DNA of 64,000 bases from Pectinophora gossypiella (Eukaryota > Arthropoda > Insecta > Lepidoptera > Gelechiidae). The notes under the pieces were generated by a model, which ran no database searches, was not told the origin of the DNA, and saw only the letters and a list, made by a program, of their open reading frames with translations. The stretch spans positions 6,758,001-6,822,000 of the forward strand of contig NC_065407.1 in the NCBI RefSeq assembly GCF_024362695.1, given 5' to 3'. The position numbers were made by a program, and so were the translations under genes. Shown piece after piece: positions 10,001 to 22,000 of the stretch (positions within the stretch are counted from its first letter, which is position 1; each line of letters starts with the position of its first letter).

Positions 10001-13000
10001 CCGCCTATTGTACTCATTCTATTTCTCTTTAGTTTTGTAGTTTGTTTTTCCTGTTTGTGCAATAAAGTATGTATTATGTTTTTTTTTATATAGGTTATAT
10101 TATATGAACTCACGACCGTAATCTCTAACGGGATGGGCAGAACCATAAATAATCTGTAGATCACTTGCAACTTTTGATACAAAGCTGGGTTATGATGTTA
10201 ATATGAATGTAATACTTAAAAAAACATTTTTTACAACTTTTATTACAAATAACGGAGATACCAAACGTTTTAATATGCCTATTTTTATTCCACGTCGTCG
10301 TACAATATCACAACTATAATTATATAACAGATTATTTACATATATAATACAAAATTACGGTCACTATTGTTTTAAGTTTACGCGGTTATTATAATAATTA
10401 AAACACATAATAACGGGTTCTTACCGCGTTTAAAATAGGGATATGAGACTCCCGATATTTCGACACTGTTGCAAGTGCCATGATCACGGGATGACTGATG
10501 AGATTGGTGTGGTGGAGTCCCATATCCCTATTTTAAACGCGGTAAGAACCCGTTACTTTGTGTTTTATGTTTGTTTATGTAGAGTTCATTAAACAGGTCA
10601 GTTAAAAATAAATTCGCGTACATCCACGAAGCGCGTGCGGCATTGATATTATGAGGAAGTAAAGCCGGACGTAGGAAGTTGTATAGTATAAATATACTTT
10701 AAAGGCATTTATTTTATCTATTTTTAGATTCATAAACTCACGCCCAGAATCCCAAATAGGGTGGACAGACCCACAAGTAATCAAAGACAACAAAAATAAA
10801 ATATGAAAAACAGAAAATAGAAATATCGATTTAGATTTGCAAAAATTGTAATTAATATTTACAGTCACACGCATGATGATGGTTAATACCTACTATGCCA
10901 ATTTCCCAGAGTTCCTTGCCGTAGGGGATTTCTATGCGAACGCGTGTTTACAACCTTGAACATTACAAAGAATCCAGTTAGCTATAAAAAAGAAAAAAAA
11001 AAACATGATAAATGATAAAACCCCCGACACAAAAAATGTGTTTTTAAATAAAGTATAAAATACTAATTATTGAATTTACTTTACCTGTTTGTTTGTATGC
11101 TTATCTCCTATGTTTTTTCTTTTTTTTTCTTTTCAAAAACTACGTCTATAATAATAGAGAGACCGATTATGCAATAGGAGAAAGCAATATAAATTGCAAT
11201 TTGACATTTGCGCATATAAAAGTAAATGAGCAATGCAAACAAATGTCAAATAGCAATATTGCTTTCATAGATGAATAGCTTCGATGTGGCCATTTTAACC
11301 CCCCAGGTCTGGATGCGAAAAGCGCGTAAAGTCGCCACTCTCGCATTGTGCTAATAGTAATTTTAAATCTTTACTTACAAGTAACAGAGGGGAATTTATA
11401 AAGGGAATTACAATTAAATTGTGTAGTAAGACCACGGTAACATGATCATTAACTAACATACGGATACCTGGATATACATAAAGCTGCCTCAGGTACATGC
11501 TCTATAAATAAAACAACCATTGAAATAATAAATAATAAGTATATTGGTTACTTACTCTAAATTTCCAAAACGCACGCGTGCTCAAACACAAGTGTACACG
11601 TGTTCAAAATGGTACGTCTGCCTTCGATGCGTGCTCGAATCAAAAAGCCCCAATGAAAGACAAACACGCCTTTTTATACCCTTTCTCCTAGTGTTGCCAT
11701 ATGAAGGCAACACAAATTCGCACAAAATTACAGAAAACCTAACATTCGACCATCCTGACGTCGTGCATGTCCTCATGCACGTAGACAAAACGTCTAATGT
11801 TCAAACCTAACATTCGGCGGGCCAAGTGATTCCACACTCATCGAGAACAGTTACAAAGCTTCACTTAAAATCTAAAAGTACAACGACATATAATCACATT
11901 TACGGGGTGAAACATCAGCTCTTCTTTCTAATCATAATATAAAGCTATTCAAGTTGTCAATAGTTCGCAAACCCTTCCTTCTCACGAACCATTGCAAAGC
12001 AATTGAGTGTGAACCTTCTTTCTCACACTTGTAATTATCGTATACAAACCTTTCTTCTTATATACGATAATTAAAATAATCATAATATAAAGCTACTCAA
12101 GTTGTCAATAGTTCGCAAACCCTTCCTTCTCACGAACTATTGCAAAGCAATTGAGTGTGAACCTTCTTTCTCACACTTGTAACTATCGTATACAAACCTT
12201 TCCTTCTTATATACGATAATTAAAATAATCATAATATTACAAAGCTATTCAAGTTGGCAACAGTTCGCAAACCTTTCTTTCTCACGAACTATTGCAAAGC
12301 AATTGAGTGTGAACCTTCTTTCTCACACTTGTAACTATCGTATACAAACCCTTCCTTCTTATATACGATAATTAAAATAATCATAATATTATAAAGCTAT
12401 TCAAGTTGGCAATAGTTCGCAAACCCTTCTTTCTCACGAACCATTGCAAAGCAATTGAGTGTGAACCTTCTTTCTCACACTTGTAACTATCGTATACAAA
12501 CCCTTCCTTCTTATATACGATAATTAAAATGATTGTGAACCCTCCTCACAAAATTGAAAGTCACCTTAACTAAATAGCTATGAGCCCTCCTTCTCAAGCT
12601 ATTACTAAATACACATCTTACAGTTTCATCCAACAAACAGTACCTCTACTTACTTTCTTTTGATTGTATATAATAATGACACAATCAGTCATCTTCATCA
12701 CTACTTTCTTTATCATCATTAACGTGAATCCAGGGTGACATTCGATTTGTTAAATGAAGTAGTCATCAATCCCAACAAATTCAAACTCAAAAATATGTTT
12801 ATTCAGTAGGTAACATTGTTACACTTTGAATCGTCAATTTTTACATCTTTAAGGGATTCCCGAACTGACAATAAAGTATAATTTTGCGTTTCGCATACTA
12901 TTTCGTTCAACATAGGATTAATTTCCGCATCCATCTGAAGTCCAAACATTACCTCAGTCCGTCCCGTTGTCTTCCGACGGGTGTTGTTCATGCCCCATTG

Positions 13001-16000
13001 GGCTCTACCTATCTTGTCATCCCAGACGTTCTTGTCAAAATTAAGATTTTGCGCAGTTAACGACCCTAACATCGTGCGATTACACTGCTCTACTTGTCCA
13101 TTGGACCTAGGACTTGCAACTGCGTTCAACACGTGTCTAATACCTTTATCCGAGCAAAACGTTTGAACACGTACGATGTGAAGAAAGTACCGCGGTCGCT
13201 AATAATTCGATCTGGGTTTCTGAACGTATAGAAAATATCTTCTAATTCTCGAGTTGTTGTAACTGTTTTTGGTATTTCTGACTGGCCTGATAAATTTAAA
13301 TTTCGTAAAGGCATCTACGACTACCAATAGGTAAGAGTTTTCCTCTCTTTGATCGCACAAAAAGGTCCAAGGTGATTGATGTACAGGGTGTGAAAAGGCA
13401 CCTCGACTTTCGTTTACGTGGAATAGGCCCTCATTTGAATTAGTTTTCTGTTATGTACTTTAACCCATCTGCATCAATATCAAAGGTAAGAAATTCCCGA
13501 ATGCGACCCAGTTCACTATCACCTAACTGAAGAATCTACAACCTGTCCCCCTCATTGATTGACATAACCGTCGGGTAAAGACCAGCGTCAATTTCCATTG
13601 AACTAAGATCCTCAATTGGGTTCCGAAATAGAAGGTCCACGTGCGACATTTTCGTGCCAGCACGATATTCAAAAAGCAAAAACAGCCACCAGCGGGCAAT
13701 ACGTCTAACCAAATCGCGTTTGGAAAGCATGGAGCGCAACGCACTACAATCGGTCATGATTTTGAAATTCTGACCCAGAAGATAAACCCGAAACTTTTGA
13801 GCGAACTTACTACCTATAGCAAGAGTCTCAAGTTTATAAACCTTTTCTCTTCTGGAGATGTCTGGCGACTATAGTACGCTACGGGATGGTAGGTGTCGTT
13901 TCCATTACGTCGCTGCATCAATATTCCACTGGCGCCCACTTCACTGGCGTCAGTGTGCAACTGTGTTTCGGCGGTCGGGTCGTAAATGGCTAAGATTGGC
14001 CTATCTATCAGACTACTCTTGAGATCAACAAATGCGGCTTCTTGTTCCTCAGTCCAACACCATTCCACATCCTTCTTGAGCAACTTATTCAACGGATGTG
14101 ATAAAGACGCGTAACTCCTTATAAATTTTACGAAAATATCCTACTAGTCCCAGAAATTGGCGGACGGAATGTGGACTGGTGGGACGAGGAACATCAAACA
14201 CTGACTGTGTCTTTTTGTCAGCCGGCCGCACCCCAGCAGCGCTAATATCATAACCCAAATAGTTAATAATTCTGCTGTAAGAAATTACATTTTGCCAAAT
14301 TCAGAGTTAGGCTTGCCTTTTCTATCAACTGTAAAGCCCTTTCTTACCTATCCAAACACTCTTCTACATCCTTTTCGTAAGTTAATACGTCATCGATGTA
14401 AGCAGTAGCTTCTGAGAACCTAGCGGAAACCAATACCTCATTCATCAGCCTTTGAAATACAGCTGGTTCGTTAGCCAACCCAAACGGCATACGATTAAAT
14501 TCATATTGGTCGTCTGGGGTGATAAAGGAAGTTAAGGGTTTCGATTCTTCTGCAATAGGCACCTGGTAGTATCCAGATGCCAGATCCAAAGTTATAAAGT
14601 AGGCCTGCCCCACTAATCGAGCAATCTCGTCTTCAATCACTGCCATCAGGTACCTTATCTTAACTGTCATTGAATTCAGAAACCTATAATCAACACAGAG
14701 CCTTTGTTTACCGTCCTTCTTACGAACCAACATAATTGGACTCGCATATTCCGATACAATTTCTCGTACAATCCCCGCATTCATCATCTCACCAACCATT
14801 TCTCTTACTTGTTGTCGTTCCTTGTGCGACAATATGTAAGGCCGGTAAACCACAGGACGCTCAATATTCAATTCAATTTTCATTTCAGTCATATTTGTAC
14901 ATCCCAACTCCTCTAATGATTGCGCGAAGCAATGCTTGTATTCGTTCAAAATGTTAAAATAGACGTCGTTTATGTGGCTCTTCAAGCGTTTTTGCTAAAG
15001 TTAACATCTTTAGGCTCTATACCTAAATGCTCGCCAACGAGGTCTGTGGGTGATGTACAAATATGATTGACAATCTGAACTCTATTTCATCTACCTATAA
15101 TATCACCTTCATCAATATAACAAAAGCTGACAATGGGGTAATATGAACAAAGAGCTGACCTTCCTCTACTTTGTATAACCCGCCGGCTATCGTGAATTCT
15201 CGGTTTGGCTTCCCCACGACTCTTCCGCTAAGCCTAACATATCAATTAATCACAACATCAGTACGAGCTCTGATAATCGCCTCTCCACTCAATCTTGCGC
15301 ATGAAGCGGAGACGACCTTTACACTCGCAGTATCACCACTACCACCGTTAGCAAAAGGGAATTCATCATCATAATAAAACCTCAATTCGTTGGCATTCTT
15401 GAATACCAGCACCTGCTTCTGTTAGGTGAAGGACTGTCCTACTAATATCGGACAATTGAGCAGATTACTGTCAACCACGTGACACAAAACATCCGCACTA
15501 ACACCGTCGATGCATAAATTAACCTGTGTCCTGCCCATGGACAAAATAAAATTACTACCAAAGCTTTTAATGGAGTCGGGGGTTGATCACAAGTCTACCC
15601 CAAAATCAGTGTCGTTGTTTGTTTTATGAGCGAAATTTCGCTACCGAAATCTATAAACGATATCATAGAGGTGTCATTTACCCTAACTGTATTGAAATAT
15701 TTTGAGCCCGACTTAGAGGTAAGTATGCGCATGATTTTAGGAATGTTACCTAGATTATCACGGTTTTCAAAAAAAAAGGGACTCTGCAAGTTTCCATTTT
15801 ATGACCGAACCTACGACATCCTGTACATTGGACCAGAGGTTTGGGGCATTTAAGATACGGGTAACCTTTTTCCCTACAGTTAAAACAAAATAATTTGTAA
15901 CTTGAATTTTTTTGAAGTCTTAACTGATTTATCCCTATTGTCATTATTACTTCCCGCTGTGGATTCAGTCGACTACTTTGTTTTATTAAAATGAAAGCGA

Positions 16001-19000
16001 TCGGGCGGCGGTTGGTTCTCCTTATTACTCATCAGAAAATGGAGTTGATCAGGCTGCGTACATCGTAACGCTTATCGCTGGATCTAATTGTCTTGTCACT
16101 TAATCCGTGGATAATGCAGTCCACGGCTCGTTTCCCTTCGATGTCACACCGGTTCACGATGGCTAATTCTTCATAATAATAAACCTCTAGCGGTTCACCA
16201 AACCTACTCTTTCGCCTAAGCGTATCCTCCAGGGATTGGCCATAATCATGTTCAAAAGGAAATGCGTCTAACCACTTTTGCTGCCATTCTGCCCAGCTGT
16301 ACAAAATAGAATTGAAGCTTTCATACCAAACTTTGGCCAACTCCTGCAGTTTCTGCATTGCGAAGTGGATAACGGTTGTTCTCATCCCATCCGTAAACAG
16401 TGGCACACTCATTAACTTTCTTTAACCAAGTATCAATCTTTTGACTTTTCGATGAGGGTCCAAATTCGGGTAACATGGTTCATAATACTACTGGAAGGAT
16501 GTGATGTGGCGACTGCTGTCGGATTAGGTTAAGATCTTAAGTTAACTAATGATTCAACAATATTAAGAACATCTTTAGATGAAAATGTAGGGCTATCTGA
16601 CCTTTCTATTCCCTTAGCTGCCGACGAACGTCGCACCTCCTGCCCTTCGCCGCGACGTCGTTGGCTGTGTCGCTCGTTGTGCCGACGCGTGAAGCGACGT
16701 CTCTCTCCGGCTGCACTCCCGGCTCTCTCTCCGGCTGCGCTCCCGGCTCGGCTCGGCTCGGCTCGGCTCTGCTCGGCTCGGCTCGTCTCGGCTCGTTTCG
16801 GCTCGTCTCGGCTCGTCTCGGCTCGGCTCGGCTCGTCTCGGCTCGTCTCGGCTCGTCTCGGCTCATATCGGCTCGTCTCGGCTCGGCTCGGCTCGTCTCG
16901 GCTCGTCTCGGCTCGTCTCGGCTCGTCTCGGCTCGTCTCGGCTCGGCTCGGCTCGGCTCGGCTCGGCTCGGCTCGGCTCGGCTCGGCTCGGCTCGGCTCG
17001 TCAGTCGTCTTCGTGGAACGATCTCGTCTTCAAGAGGCATAATCTGGAACTCGAAAACATTGGAACATGTAAATATTCTTCAGATAACCCTATATGTATA
17101 TATTTATACAGATATATTTCCAAAGTAAAATATCTCAAAAACGGTGTATCCTGATTAACAAATATGGATACGATCCCACTTCTGAAATGTAGTAAGACCA
17201 CGGTAACATGATCATTAACTAACATACGGATACCTGGATATACATAAAGCTGCCTCAGGTACATGCTCTATAAATAAAACAACCATTGAAATAATAAATA
17301 ATAAGTATATTGGTTACTTACTCTAAATTTCCAAAACGCACGCGTGCTCAAACACAAGTGTACACGTGTTCAAAATGGTACGTCTGCCTTCGATGCGTGC
17401 TCGAATCAAAAAGCCCCAATGAAAGACAAACACGCCTTTTTATACCCTTTCTCCTAGTGTTGCCATATGAAGGCAACACAAATTCGCACAAAATTACAGA
17501 AAACCTAACAATTGTTCAATCGGGGTCAGTGGCCCAATACACTCACGTATTGCTCAAACTAATTCTAGCTGTAGTTTATATCGGGCAATGCCTGCAAACT
17601 GGATTCTGCCTCTAGATAGTGATAGTACGGGCTACGCACTAGGCAACTAGGTACTTAAATAGGTGGAACCGGTATTCTACTGTACTTATTATAACAGTGT
17701 ATACGTATAGCTGGGATCACCAATTACCTATTTTATTGTTGATCCGTTTAAAAATATACATTTGTGTTGCTGTCCGTTTGATACTTAGATGGTTTATAAT
17801 ATTTATAAAGATACAACTAATTAAAAATATCAAAATAAGTAATGCGAAAAATATATTTTCTTTTTCATTCTGAACAGTCTATATACAAAGAAAGAAAGAA
17901 AGAAAGAAACATTTATTACTTCCGGACACCACAGACACAGACAGACAGGTACTTACATTACATTTAACACAGGACAGAAACCACACGGAAATCAATAAGT
18001 ACACAGAAAAAAATACCAAAACAAAAAGAAAAACAAACCAAAATCATAAAAACAATAATAATAAAACTAAGTATTCTAAATGCAACGCACTGACGGCCCG
18101 ATCATATGCGGTGGCGTCCGGAATAAAAGGACCTCGGTCAGCGTAAGTCGCGGCGTGAGCCACGACGCTGGTATTCTGCGGGCCCTGCCGAATTTAATTA
18201 TCATCATGACTATATGAAGTCATGATGATAATTAAATTGATTACTTACATTTATTCTTAAGATTCTTCTGGGTCCGCACAAAATAGATCGCCGGTTCGGA
18301 CCTCCATTTGGTGACCCCTGGTTTACAGGTTACCTTCTATGTTAGACTGGGAGCGAAAAAGAACATTATGCATGCATGCAATCAACCTCCAGAGGGATTG
18401 CAACGCATATTAACGTACTGGGCCGCTTGGGCCCAGTAGTTGCCATATGCGGCAAAGAGGGACTTTCGAGGCTACGTTGCTCAAAAACAAAACAGATGGC
18501 GCTGTACAGATTTCCCTTTGTTTAACCTTCTAAATTCATGGATAACAGACATTATGCATCTTTTATCTTTGTTTTTGGATATAAATGATGACCCTTATTA
18601 TTATTTTATTATACCCAGGCTCAACACATCTTCCACCTATTATTATTATGATGCGAATAAAGAGAAGCAATATAGATGGTAGCAACATAATTCGTATCTG
18701 ATCTATATATCATGTATTAATTATTTTTATATATGCTTCTGTCAATGCACTGTATTTTGGAATAATTATGTACCCGATTCATGAGAAAATAGGTAATAAT
18801 CACTTTAAAGCTGTACAACGCCATCTATATTGTTTTTGGTGGTCAAAAAAAGAACTTGGGCGATAGGCTGATCTCCCGTCACAATACGGTTTATGTAATG
18901 TAACAGTTTATTGTACACAAGTGAACACAATTCACACACGGCTCACGGTTTTCTGATTAATTGTGGCTATAATCTTTGGAAGGTAACTTGCTAGTCTTGG

Positions 19001-22000
19001 TATAAAAGTCCCAAGATGATTATATTTAGTCAGTGGCCCCGATTCCTGCAGACACCTCCTAATTTTACTTTAAGTTATACCTGTCATTTTCTTATCCGCC
19101 TTTATTAAAGGGACGGATGATTGACAGCTCTCAATTTTAGGAAGAATGAGTAAATTAATGAATAACCCAGGTGAATCAAAAAGGTATCTCGCTGGTATGC
19201 AAACCATTTGACGCGTGCTGTCAACTTAATTCTATCGGGTTATTGGCCAATGTAAAATTCTAGACGGTTGTTTTAGATTTGTGCTCAAAATTGACGTGTG
19301 TTCCATAAATTTTATGTTTGTCGATTACCCGTCCCTTTCCTTTTCGGCGGATAAGAAAATGACAGATATAACTTAAAATAAAATTAGATGATATTTACAG
19401 GAATTAGCACCAGTGAGAGTGTAAACGGTCTGTTTGGTATTGCTCAGCTTAAGTAATGTTTAGTAGGTTGACGCAGCAACCGCATTCTCTGATGCTGGGA
19501 TAGCAACTGGTTATTACTTCATTTATGTACCGGGTTTCAAATACTTTCAATCTACTCAGATCACTGACATAGTAAAGAACTTAGATACATTTTTAATAGA
19601 GTAGGCACTTGTTATTTTTGTTTTTATGGATATGTCTTTGTTTATGATTTTCTTTGTTTCGTGTATATTATTTTACTGTTGCTAGAGGATTCGATCCCGG
19701 TCATGTTTTCTAATCCCGAGGTTTCGGGATTATCTAAAGTTATTTCGGGATCCCGGGATGGTATTGGTAATAGAAAGTGGCAACAAAAAGACAGTGAAAT
19801 ATATTAAAATCAACTCTTTTTTTAAATCTTTCGTTAAATCATCAAAAAACAAAACAAAATTATACTTTCTCCTGATAAAATAAACAACAAACTCCCGGGA
19901 TCCCGGGATCGAATCCTGTAATTGTTGCATAGTTTATATTATTTAGTTTTTCTTGTGTTAATTAATGTTTTTTGTGTATCTAATGGAGCAAGCACCAGAA
20001 TTTAGCCTGTAACGTTGTTTGTTTCGGTTTTCGTAAGCAAATGAATACCTGATGATTTTTTGCGGGCGTGTTTTTGTTATTTTTATCAATTATCAATAAG
20101 TATAATCATTATGAAAAACGTACAAACATAAACTCACGCTCGTGATGCTAGATGGGATGATTAGTCGAGTCACAAGTAATCAGAACATGAAGTGCAGTCA
20201 CTTTTGAAGTTTTGATACGAAAATTACCTTGCGATTACGGAAAGCGACAATGTAATTAAATAAAATGTAGGTATGGGATTGACATATTAAGGTGGTCAAT
20301 CTAATATATTATAAATGTATTTATTGATAACACGAATTTGTAATCGTTCACGGCCTCCGTGGTCCAGTGGTTGAGCGTTGTTCTCACAATCCAGAGGCCC
20401 CGGGTTCGAATCCCGGTGGGGACAAATCACAAAAATCACTTAGTGATCTCTAGTTTGGTTAGGACATTACAGGCTGATCACCAGATTTTCCAAAAAGTAA
20501 AAAAATCCGTGCTTCGGAAGGCATGTTAAGCCGTTGGTCCCGGTTATTACTTACTGGATGTAAGTACGTAGTCGTTACATGAGTCATGACAGGGGCCTAT
20601 GGCGGCTCAGTAATAACCCTGACACCAGGGTTGATGGGGTTGATAATTCACCTCACAATCCATACGGTAGAAGCAGAAGAAGATCGTTTTTCATTTGGCT
20701 AAGGCTCCTTATTTCACATAATAATAAAGTTTTTTATTACTCTACTGCGGCAAAGCAAAAAGGAGGGTTACGTATTTGATAGCCATTTATATTGTATTAT
20801 TTATGTATATACATATAATAATGTATATAATAAACCTAACCTAACCTAACTCCTAAACCACCAGTCAGAATTTCACAAATGATGTGTCTCTAGAACCGTC
20901 TTGATTCTCCTGTGGTTATAGGGTATGTGACGTCACGCTGAATTCAATGTGGCGCCCTCTGGGGGACAAAAACTGAGGACGAAAAATTAATTTTTTAAAT
21001 GTGGTCGTGGTCCTAAGCCGTGTAAGCCAACTGTTAGGATAGACTGGCAAACTACTACAGGTCTCTTGTAAACATCACTATTCGGAAGAATTTCAGAGCG
21101 TGATTTTTCCGTAGTCGGGTTTTAGTTTTAAACTTATTTTTTTTACATTTCAACATAGATTATCCAAAGAGCTCTTTTATCGAGATATTCCTAGTAATAT
21201 CGCCTTGACTAGTCTTATGTTCATGATTCTAGCGACTTAACAAAGACTTAGACTGTAGCCAGACCAGTTCGAGGAAACCTGAAGTCTAGGCGTGTTTGTT
21301 ACCTGTTACAATGACTGTATTTGTGTTGAGAACGAGGCCTTTGAAAATTCTTGTTTATACATCGAGATTGTAACAAGAAATTTTCTTTATTAATACTTTG
21401 AAGGAAGGTATTTCTTAAGTATTTTAACAACTATACATTTCTTGGTTATACATTAAAATTTAAGGAATCCTCATTCATTTCGCAGTTTAAGTATTGATAA
21501 ACATTTCCGATAAAAAACTCGCGAATGATGTTAAAAATTGAATAAACAGTAATGTTTCCACGTGCTCAGCGGCGAAGGAAAACTTCGTCAGGAAACTCAC
21601 ATTACCGAGAAATGTGTTTCGGAGGTGACTTAACCTGTATTCGGCTGGATTTTGCTTCGCGGAAGGTTAGACAGGCAGTCGCTTCTGCAAAAAACCGTAC
21701 TTGTCAAATCTTTAGATTAGGTACCTAAGCTGAACCTGTGAAAACGAAATAACGCTATGAGTGTATCTCTATTAGTGTTTGCTGTATAACACAAAGAACG
21801 ATGTTGAATTTCCTGATTAGCATTATAAACTTGAGGAGGAGATAAAGTCCGAACTGGATGGGTATCTTGTATTTTCCATCAACACACGGAATTATTATTA
21901 ACACAGAAGGTTATATACAAAAACTATAATAAAATCCCGGAGCGAATTTAAAATGCACCTGTCGCCTGGTAAGCCTTTCACCAAGAGAAAGAGACCAGGT

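Larger units (their letters stand above)
11422..17510 (-). mobile_element. Gypsy-type LTR retrotransposon, full length but with broken gag-pol
   Basis: A 6089-bp element bounded by two 323-bp direct LTRs (TG...CA) and a 4-bp target duplication ATTG at 11418-11421 and 17511-17514. Coding pieces run on the minus strand in the order gag, zinc knuckle, protease, reverse transcriptase, RNase H, integrase, as in Metaviridae (Ty3/Gypsy). The frame is interrupted repeatedly, so no Gag-Pol could be made. No env-like ORF was seen. A 5' leader with a pentanucleotide array and a 3' segment with hairpin repeats are unusual. Inserted in intron 1 of the host gene, antisense to it. Confidence 0.93.
17515..19063. 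other. No gene seen; microsatellite and hairpin
   Basis: Right flank of the Gypsy insertion. Contains the AAAG run and the 21-bp inverted repeat listed separately. ORFs here have no recognisable motif. Confidence 0.5.

Noticed and set aside
11931..12530. CRISPR array
   Set aside because: Repeats are whole ~150-bp tandem units without unique spacers, inside a eukaryotic retrotransposon.
16661..17128. Long plus-strand ORFs over the GGCTC array
   Set aside because: They are open only because a five-base repeat lacks stops in several frames; no domain or start context supports them.
20831..20850. Interstitial telomere (CCTAA repeat)
   Set aside because: Only three to four units; too short to tell from chance.
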